From Desulfobulbus oligotrophicus (GTDB lineage: Bacteria; Desulfobacterota; Desulfobulbia; Desulfobulbales; Desulfobulbaceae), in assembly GCF_016446285.1 (NCBI RefSeq), contig NZ_CP054140.1, positions 2,151,501 to 2,215,500 of the forward strand: 64,000 nucleotides of DNA. The letters are read 5' to 3'. Below the pieces are notes generated by a model. It ran no database searches. It saw only the letters and a program-made list of their open reading frames with translations, and was not told the DNA's origin. The position numbers and the translations under genes are program-made. How positions within the stretch are numbered: position 1 is the first letter of the stretch; the number at the start of each line of letters is the position of its first letter. Below, in pieces: positions 58,501 through 64,000 of this stretch.

Positions 58501-59177
58501 TTCAGTTTTTCCGTGTTGATCATGACACAGTCCGCGCTGACCGGTACAGCACCACCGGTCAACCCGGTACCCCCGCCGCGCGGGATGATGTACAGCCCCA
58601 GGTCAGCTATGGCGGCAAGGAGTGGCGGCATCTGCTCTTCGGTATCAGGACGGACCACAGCCACCGGCAGGTGCAATCGCCAGTCAGTGGCATCAGTGGC
58701 ATGACTGATGATGCTGAACGGGTCAAAATAAACGTTTTCCTGGCCGATGATGGCACCAAGACGTTTGCGCAGTGTATTTCGGCGTGCGGTGGCGTTGCTG
58801 ATCTCTTTGTGAAGGTTGTGCATGCGCTCGCGGCAGAGCCGGACTAGGTTGACCACCTTGTCGGTCCGCTCCTGGTCAACAGTTACTTTTTTTGCCGTGT
58901 GTTCAATGATATTGAGATCCTTCTTCATGGTTTTGAAGAAGAACCGGCGGCGGCGCGGCGAGTCGATCAGCTCCTGATAGAGAAAAGGATTGCGATGGAG
59001 AATAAAGAGATCGCCGATACAGCGCATGACCAGTCTGGCCGACCGGCCGGTTACTCTCTGACTCCGCAGTTCTTCCAGGTCTTCCCAGACAGCGGCGCCG
59101 AAAAAATGACGGATGATAAGCTGGTCGTCGGCAGAGGTGAAATTATAAGGAATTTCTCGATAATTTGTCGGATTCAT
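55533..59177 (-). CDS. FAD-linked oxidase / Fe-S oxidoreductase fusion with DUF3683-type N-terminus
   Basis: 1214 residues. In order: an N-terminal DUF3683-type domain (1 to about 130; REIPYNFTSADDQLIIRHFFG), an FAD-binding PCMH domain (about 150-370; PRGGGTGLTGG at about 200), an FAD-oxidase C-terminal domain (to about 740; ATHMHAGDGNVHVNIPVF, GVVSGEHGIG), two 4Fe-4S clusters (CIRCGKCKADCC at about 773, CTLCGKCLKPCP at about 835) and two CCG domains (LCCGFPH at about 1004, APCHDS then CC at about 1097-1123). The build equals GlcD plus GlpC/LldE-like parts in one chain, so it should oxidise a 2-hydroxy acid such as lactate or glycolate and pass electrons to quinone. The exact substrate is unknown. 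Confidence 0.9.
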   Translation of the reverse strand: MNPTNYREIPYNFTSADDQLIIRHFFGAAVWEDLEELRSQRVTGRSARLVMRCIGDLFILHRNPFLYQELIDSPRRRRFFFKTMKKDLNIIEHTAKKVTVDQERTDKVVNLVRLCRERMHNLHKEISNATARRNTLRKRLGAIIGQENVYFDPFSIISHATDATDWRLHLPVAVVRPDTEEQMPPLLAAIADLGLYIIPRGGGTGLTGGAVPVSADCVMINTEKLNRIHGISHRAFTAEDGNVRQMPVLRLESGVITQDAMQYAEQHNLVFATDPTSAWASTIGGNIAENAGGKTAVLWGTAIDNLLGYTIAMPESGLLRVQRINHPMRKIMPDDEVIYEIRDDQDRLLQRIELRGDAIRKKGLWKDITNKALSGLPGVQKEGTDGIITSAEFILYPAYKKKLTCCLEFFGPDMDEASRVIVEISEQFVNRGEEALMALEHFDEEYIKAINYKVKAARSEMPKAVLLIDMVGHTTEQVLRGKQTLLNLLAQYTNTEIFVASDADEADRFWRDRKKLGAIAARTNAFKLNEDIVLPLPMLAEFARFVDATNIEEDRYNQQSVVHAIMAYLQVAEPLEDPDWMEAKIPKADEYCTTALTALETTENTLLRNEKHLQTLTNNLLELFRGYPRISSNIRRIVDETRQRRIIIATHMHAGDGNVHVNIPVFSNDRLMMQRAAETADTVMGKAVTLGGVVSGEHGIGITKMKFLDEYLIDELSEYRRRIDPRGVMNPGKLVDPDIINKVFTPSFNLLELEARILQHGSLETLSLKISKCIRCGKCKADCCVFYPGSSLFFHPRNKNLAIGSLIEALLYDMQRSHFPRFNQLKNLEQIADHCTLCGKCLKPCPVDIDTAQVSILEREILSERGYKHTPLPTKLSLYYLKTRNQTYNTVFRTTVVKWGARVQQYAAGLLQKAPEKVRSLPWHTVQILKSSMLPPSSRPLRDLLPKTTLNETLLFTPRGPIRNTVFYFPGCGSERLYGDIAEAALYDLLKTGTRVVLPPAHLCCGFPHRANAKQRMHSDVTLRDTIILSQIRDMFGYINFEALVVSCGTCREALRELGAETIFQCSLMDIAFFVLEHAPEHFTKTPTRSFFYHAPCHDSLQGEGPLMLRQIGGQVTSVPGCCSEAGTLALSRPDITGAMLKRKRDELDSAISRENSATVIATNCPSCLSGLGRNRDRGVTPQHLAVLLAENLGGDSWRNELEELVKSAEVVTF

Positions 59178-59590
59178 ACGTTTTTTATTTCAGAAGATAA
59201 AGCGGAGAAACACAGTGTCCCCTGTCGGTCAAACAGGGTGAGCAACAGCTAAGCAGCAGTGTGGCCGCATAAGGGGGCAAACAGTCATATACCATAGACT
59301 CTGTTCTGGAAAAAGGCCGGGGAAAATGTGCCATTGTATAGAAAATAAAGTGTGTGTCTTCCGGGATTACCCGGCAGCGATCATCTGGATGTTTGCGCAT
59401 GTGCAGCACAGACATGAGCCCGATATCACCGACGCTGATGTGTGCACCGTTGTCCAGTGTTCAGTACGGCGGATATTGTCGGAGCCGGAGTCAACACGCT
59501 GTTTTCTGCCCCTGATCTTGGTAGTGGAGTGCACCCGGGTAAAAACTCTCTTTCCTGTTCAGACATCGGGCACAGGTTATCGGGCCGGTT
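59178..59590. other. intergenic region
   Basis: No supported gene. It lies between two minus-strand genes and should hold the promoter of the FAD/Fe-S oxidoreductase at its left side. Confidence 0.4.
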
Positions 59591-60976
59591 TCAGTCGGAA
59601 TCAGAGTGTGTTGTCAGTCGATAGCAGGGCTGATAGGTCGTGGTCGGGAGTTTCATTCGCTGCTGTTCGACAAAGGTGGTGAGGAGCGTGTCGAGCGGGT
59701 TCATGACGGTCGTGTCACCACAGAGTTCAAAAGCCCCTTTTTCCTCGATGAGCCGGATGCCGGCCTCTTTCACATTGCCGCTGACTATGCCGGAAAAGGC
59801 ACGTCGTAAATTTGAGGCAAGCAGATGCGGCGGCTGGTCGCGGTGCAGGTTGAGGCTGTGCATATTTTCGTGGGTCGGGACAAAGGGCAGTTGCAAACTC
59901 AGATCAATGTTGAGCAGCCAGTTAAAATAGTAGGCGTCACCTGTTTTCAGTCGAAACCGGCGTACCTGATCAATCCCCTTCACTACCTGTCTGGCAACAG
60001 CCTCAGGGTCGTTGATGATGATACTGTACATCTGACGAGCCGCCGGACCAAGGGTCTCGATGATGAAATGATCGATCATCTCAAAGTAGTCTGCAGCACT
60101 GTCCGGACCGGTAAAGATAAGAGGCAGTGGAATTCGTGAGTTGGACGGATCCAGGAGTATGGAGAGGATGTATAAGATCTCCTCGGCAGTGCCGACGCCA
60201 CCGGGGAAGACGATAATGGCGTGGCCGATACGAACAAAGGCTTCCAGACGTTTTTCAATGTCCGGCATGATCACCAGGTCGTTGACAATCGGATTTGGTG
60301 ATTCGGAGGCAATGATACCCGGTTCGGTTATCCCCAGGTACTGGCCGGTGTAAATACGCTGTTTGGCATGACCGATGGTGGCGCCCTTCATTGGACCTTT
60401 CATGGCTCCGGGACCGCATCCTGTGCAGATATCAAAGCCACGCAGCCCCAGCTCATAACCAACCTCTTTACTGTAGTCGTATTCGTGCGGAGTGATGGAA
60501 TGCCCTCCCCAGCACACTGCCAGATGAGGCTCGGTTCGGGGTTGCATGATGCCGGCATTGCGGAGAATATGAAAGACTGCATTGGTAATGCCGTCCGAAG
60601 TGGTCAGGTCAAACCGGGGATTGTTGTTAATGGTGTCATCAACATAGACAATGTCACGGAGCACGGCAAAGAGGTGTTCGTTGATGCCGCGAATTATTGT
60701 GCCGTCAACAAAAGCACTTGCCGGCGCGTTGCGAAGATGCAGCTTAAGCCCGCGTTCTTCCTGGATAACCCGGATATCAAAATCTTTGTACCGTTCCAGC
60801 AGTTCGCGACCGTCATCCAGATAATCACCATAGTTGAGTACGGCCAGAGAACTGTTGCGGAAGAGGGGATAGAGAACACCCTGGCTGGTGTCAAGTAATT
60901 TCCCCACCTCCAGTCGGGAGAGGAGATCGAGGTTGCCATGGGGACTGATACGGGCATCAAGAACTTGTTGCGGCAT
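59591..60976 (-). CDS. ppnN: PpnN (YgdH-like), pyrimidine/purine-5'-nucleotide nucleosidase
   Basis: 461 residues, the usual PpnN length. It hydrolyses nucleoside 5'-monophosphates to base and ribose 5-phosphate; in E. coli it is controlled by (p)ppGpp. The central LOG/Rossmann domain has CTGCGPGAMKGPMKG and FPGGVGTAEEI, with the catalytic Glu and the phosphate loop. The N-terminal (ISPHGNLDLLSRLEVGKL) and C-terminal (FVPTHENMHSL...RRAFSGIVSGNVKE) domains are those of long LOG proteins, not of the short cytokinin-type ones. Confidence 0.92.
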   Translation of the reverse strand: MPQQVLDARISPHGNLDLLSRLEVGKLLDTSQGVLYPLFRNSSLAVLNYGDYLDDGRELLERYKDFDIRVIQEERGLKLHLRNAPASAFVDGTIIRGINEHLFAVLRDIVYVDDTINNNPRFDLTTSDGITNAVFHILRNAGIMQPRTEPHLAVCWGGHSITPHEYDYSKEVGYELGLRGFDICTGCGPGAMKGPMKGATIGHAKQRIYTGQYLGITEPGIIASESPNPIVNDLVIMPDIEKRLEAFVRIGHAIIVFPGGVGTAEEILYILSILLDPSNSRIPLPLIFTGPDSAADYFEMIDHFIIETLGPAARQMYSIIINDPEAVARQVVKGIDQVRRFRLKTGDAYYFNWLLNIDLSLQLPFVPTHENMHSLNLHRDQPPHLLASNLRRAFSGIVSGNVKEAGIRLIEEKGAFELCGDTTVMNPLDTLLTTFVEQQRMKLPTTTYQPCYRLTTHSDSD

Positions 60977-61317
60977 GATTATCTGACTGTTTGGATAAGG
61001 CGAGTGTGGGTTGATAGTTCGGATGTCGGCTCGTCTGCATCCATGCGGATGGGAAAGCCGGATACAGACGGTCTTTCTTTATAAAAAGGTTGCTGCATTT
61101 GCACAAGCACTCTTTATATACGAAGTTTTTATCTTCAATTCAAGATGATACAGATGCACCATCTTCTGCAGGTTGCTGTTTGCAGGCTGACAAGTGGAAA
61201 GAGCTGTTTGCAAGACTTTCAACCAATGGTAAGTAAGAAACAGTGCGTTACCTGTCCGCATAACCTGTTCACCACTTTTTCCCGTCTTTCACCTGTTTCT
61301 GTTAACTCGGTTGTTGC
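60977..61317. other. intergenic region between divergent genes
   Basis: No supported gene or RNA. AT-rich around 61075-61140. Should carry the promoters of ppnN (-) and the MFS gene (+). Confidence 0.4.
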
Positions 61318-62523
61318 ATGTTCAATCGTATCTTAATCACCGTGGCTCTTTCGGTGTTCATCGCTCTTCTAGGCGTGGGAATCATCATTCCTGTTTTACC
61401 GGTGTGGGCAACCGAACTCGGGGCTTCCGGTTTTGCCCTGGGCATGATAACCGCAACCTTCTCTTTAAGCCGGGGGCTGCTGCAACCGGTTGTGGGTAAT
61501 CTTTCTGACCGGTGGGGACGAAAAGGATTTTTAGTCACAGGGCTGTTTATTTACGGCCTGGTCGGGTTGCTGATTCCACAGGCTCAAGGGGTTGTGCATC
61601 TGGTGATTATCCGCACCTTTCAGGGAGTCGGGGCAGCAATGATTGTGCCGGTGGCCATGGCCTATGCCAGTTTTCTCGCTCCTCCCGGACAGGAGGGGCG
61701 TTACATGGGTGTGGTCAACATTGCAATTTTCAGTGGTATCGGCTGCGGCCCCATATTGGGAGGACTGTTTTCCGATCTCTGGGGCTTGGGTGCAGTGTTT
61801 TATATGATGGCCGGCTTATGTTTTATTGCCTTTATCTTTGTGTGGTTCAACATGCCGGTATTCTGCCCCCTGGAGCGTAAGGGACAGACCGGTCTGTTTG
61901 ACAGTCTGTACCGGATATTTTTGAGACAGCGTACCGTCGGTATCCTGATTGCCCGCTATGCCACCATGTTGATGATGGTACCGACCATGGCATTCTTACC
62001 GGTGATGATGGCGGACTGGTCCGGATCCAGCGGAGTACAAACCGGTATTGTGATTGCCAGTCGGACCCTGATGAATGCGGTTTTGCAGTATCCTTTTGGT
62101 AAGCTGGCAGATTACGGCAATAAAAAACTTTTGTTGCTTGCCGGTGCCCTGTGCATGAGTTGTGCTGTTTTTCTGATCCCCTCGGCAACAGACTTTCTGA
62201 CCATGATCGGTTTGTATCTGTTTTTGGGATTTGGCGAGGCGGTACTGTGGCCGGTGCTCGGTGCCTACGCTGTGGAGGAGGGGCGAAACCATTTCGGCCA
62301 TGGGACCATGATGGGTGTCTTTAATCTGGCAATGAGCGCCGGTGTCTTTACCGGTGCCATGATGGCCGGTATCAGTATGGATACGCTTGGCGTACGGCAC
62401 TCCTTTGTTCTGACAAGCGGGGCAATTCTTGGACTTTGTCTGTTTGCCGTCTTGCTCATCCGAGCCGGTGAAAAGAAGGATTCTCTTGATGCGGATCGTT
62501 CTCTTTCCTCCTCTGCCGGGTAA
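61318..62523 (+). CDS. MFS transporter (drug-efflux type)
   Basis: 401 residues, 12 predicted helices. MFS landmarks: motif A NLSDRWGRKGFLV between helices 2 and 3, IRTFQGVGAAMIVPVAMAYASFLAPPGQEGRYMG (motif B/C region) and a second loop GKLADYGNKKLL. The type is that of TetA/NorA-like proton antiporters; substrate not known. The C-terminus is short and acidic. Single gene, followed by a long nested hairpin. Confidence 0.88.
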   Translation: MFNRILITVALSVFIALLGVGIIIPVLPVWATELGASGFALGMITATFSLSRGLLQPVVGNLSDRWGRKGFLVTGLFIYGLVGLLIPQAQGVVHLVIIRTFQGVGAAMIVPVAMAYASFLAPPGQEGRYMGVVNIAIFSGIGCGPILGGLFSDLWGLGAVFYMMAGLCFIAFIFVWFNMPVFCPLERKGQTGLFDSLYRIFLRQRTVGILIARYATMLMMVPTMAFLPVMMADWSGSSGVQTGIVIASRTLMNAVLQYPFGKLADYGNKKLLLLAGALCMSCAVFLIPSATDFLTMIGLYLFLGFGEAVLWPVLGAYAVEEGRNHFGHGTMMGVFNLAMSAGVFTGAMMAGISMDTLGVRHSFVLTSGAILGLCLFAVLLIRAGEKKDSLDADRSLSSSAG

Positions 62524-62546
62524 CCCTTCATCCGGATCGAAAATTT

Positions 62547-62630
62547 GCGGGTAAAAGCGGTAAGGAGACAGAGTTCTGTTGAACAGAACCGTGGAGCTGA
62601 CGGATGTCGATCTTACCGGCTTTTACCGCT
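62547..62630 (+). other. long nested hairpin after the MFS gene
   Basis: Left arm GCGGGTAAAAGCGGTAAG (62547-62564) pairs with CTTACCGGCTTTTACCGC (62612-62629), with a one-base bulge. Inside it GTTCTG-TTGAA-CAGAAC (62573-62589) forms a second stem. No T tract follows. Confidence 0.6.
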
Positions 62631-62731
62631 TCTGTGTAATGCCTTGGATTTCTGGGTAATCCGATTTTTTCAACCGATGGATCACTTGACGTAAACAAGA
62701 TTCTTGGTTATTTGTACACGGTTAACACATT

Positions 62732-62816
62732 GCGAGGGTGGTGAAATTGGTAGACGCACTGGACTTAGGATCCAGCGGGCTTGCCCATGGGGGTTCGACT
62801 CCCCCCTCTCGCACCA
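62732..62816 (+). tRNA. tRNA-Leu (anticodon TAG)
   Basis: 85 nt including the encoded CCA, with a long variable arm. Anticodon stem CTGGA/TCCAG with loop CTTAGGA (anticodon TAG), D-loop AAATTGGTAGACGC as in leucine tRNAs, T loop GTTCGAC. Confidence 0.97.
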
Positions 62817-62922
62817 ATCCCCAGTTATCAGATACGGCCCTGAGTTGTGAAATGCAGGGCTGGAAAGAATCAACGCCACTGCTAAGTACATCGTGGCAAA
62901 CCGATATGAGGAAGAGCAGTCC

Positions 62923-64000
62923 ATGGATATCGTTGTCGAACAAATCTCAGAGCTGACAAGAAAACTGACCATCACCCTGCCTAAAGAAACCGTGGAGCCT
63001 GCCCTTGCCAAGGCCTATGCCAAGATCAACAAGGAGGTCAAACTGAAAGGCTTTCGCCGCGGTAAAATTCCTCAAAGTGTTCTTGAGAAAAATTTCAAAG
63101 AACAGGTACAGGGCGAGACTGGTGAAAAGTTTGTGCAAGAGACGTACTTTGACGCGGTTGAACAAGAAAAACTCGACCCTGTCGTTCATCCCGAAATAAC
63201 GGAACATCGTTTTCCTGAAGACGGTTCTTTTGTCTATGTGGCCATGGTTGATATCAAACCCCAGTTTGAACTCAAAGAGTACAAAGGACTGGAAGTTGAA
63301 AAACCGGTGATCACAGTGAATGACGAAGAGGTCGATAAGGAAATCAAACTGCTGCAGCGGCACCAGGCAATGCTGCAGACCGCTGAAGAGGGGCATACCA
63401 TTGCTCTGGACGATGTCGCTGTCGTCGATTTTCAGGGGTTTCATAATGGCAAGGCAATGAAAGAGGTGTTCAATGAAAACTTCACTGTTGACATCGGTAT
63501 GCATCGCCTTGGCAAGGAGTTTGAAGAAAAGTTGATTGGTCTGAAAAGTGGCGATAAGACCCTCTACGAGATCACGTTCCCCGATGACTATCCCAATCCG
63601 CTGCTGGCAGGGAAAAATGTTGAGTTCAAGGTGGATGTCAAAGATGTCAAGGTCCGGATTAAACCGGAACTTGATGACGAATTTGCCAAGGATATCAAAC
63701 CGGAATTAAATACTCTGGCAGAGTTGAAAGAAGATATTCGCAAGCGACTGCAGAAAGAAAAAGATGACGCTCTTCAGGGTGATGTTGATGACCAGCTCAT
63801 GCACAGGCTGATTGAGCTGAATCCTTTTGAAGTTCCGCAACGTCTTGTCAACTTCGAAATCCAGGAGATGCTGAAACAGACCGAAGAAAATTTAAAGCGA
63901 AGCGGTCTGTCCTTTGAGTCAGCGGGTATCGATCTCAACGATCTGGTTGAAAAAAACAGGGAGATTGCCGTCAAACGGGTCAAGGGAGATTTTATCCTGA
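62923..64000 (+). CDS. tig: trigger factor, 5' part
   Basis: 359 residues are visible and the frame runs off the window. The ribosome-docking motif GFRRGKIP is at residues 43-50, as in E. coli. The PPIase (FKBP-like) domain follows from about 155 (VAVVDFQGFHNGKAM; LGKEFEEKLIGLKSGD; FPDDYPNPLLAGKNVEFKV), then the start of the helical chaperone domain (NPFEVPQRLVNFEIQEML). It folds nascent chains on the ribosome. In many bacteria clpP and clpX come next, just outside this window. It starts 107 bp after tRNA-Leu. Confidence 0.96.
   Translation, partial: MDIVVEQISELTRKLTITLPKETVEPALAKAYAKINKEVKLKGFRRGKIPQSVLEKNFKEQVQGETGEKFVQETYFDAVEQEKLDPVVHPEITEHRFPEDGSFVYVAMVDIKPQFELKEYKGLEVEKPVITVNDEEVDKEIKLLQRHQAMLQTAEEGHTIALDDVAVVDFQGFHNGKAMKEVFNENFTVDIGMHRLGKEFEEKLIGLKSGDKTLYEITFPDDYPNPLLAGKNVEFKVDVKDVKVRIKPELDDEFAKDIKPELNTLAELKEDIRKRLQKEKDDALQGDVDDQLMHRLIELNPFEVPQRLVNFEIQEMLKQTEENLKRSGLSFESAGIDLNDLVEKNREIAVKRVKGDFIL

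Overview
The window reads as chromosomal DNA of a Gram-negative, anaerobic bacterium, most likely a Desulfobacterota member close to Desulfobulbaceae. This is inferred from gene content: a proton-pumping NADH:quinone oxidoreductase, a very long D-lactate/glycolate-oxidase-like FAD/Fe-S protein with an N-terminal DUF3683-type domain, selenium genes, a DUF364 metal-chelation protein and a type I-C CRISPR system. No rRNA or species marker is present, so the placement is an inference.

Layout. 1-15 kb: the end of a nuo operon (nuoM, nuoN), ppk1, small envelope and acetyltransferase genes, a LbtU-like outer-membrane barrel, a hydrolase overlapping a dCMP deaminase, a DEAD-box helicase, a metal/arsenic-type permease beside a SigZ-like sigma factor, and several small orphans. 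15-16 kb: a thioredoxin-fold gene whose first active-site Cys codon is an in-frame TGA (U-I-G-C), read here as selenocysteine. 16-26 kb: a decayed accessory region. It holds REP-like repeats, a collapsed TonB/FecCD/ABC uptake locus (with an in-frame permease-ATPase fusion), two near-identical 1331-bp IS5-type elements with CTAG target duplications, integron-type gene cassettes with attC sites, IS91, IS110, GIY-YIG and MutT relics, and a HicAB module. 26.5-34 kb: tRNA-Glu, hrpB, a TPR-methyltransferase, two orphan genes and a WYL regulator.

34-47 kb: a complete type I-C CRISPR-Cas locus, cas3-cas5-cas8c-cas7-cas4-cas1-cas2. A strongly marked internal start inside cas8c should give Cas11c. The array has 71 full repeats plus one eroded repeat. 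In its distal part the repeat changes at both partners of the hairpin-closing base pair (C-G to T-A), with one intermediate repeat. The WYL gene lies just upstream, divergent, next to a perfect 10+10 bp palindrome that is a plausible operator.

47-64 kb: a V4R/GGDEF pair; a selenium-type operon (YedE-like membrane protein, TusA-like, DUF3343-type, sugar-kinase-like) preceded by a hairpin-rich segment that ends in an intrinsic terminator; a CMD-family protein without the CxxC pair; two lipoproteins; the 1214-residue FAD/Fe-S oxidoreductase; ppnN; an MFS transporter; tRNA-Leu; and the start of tig. The selenium operon and the Sec-thioredoxin support each other, although the Sec insertion machinery (selA, selB, selC, selD) is not in the window.
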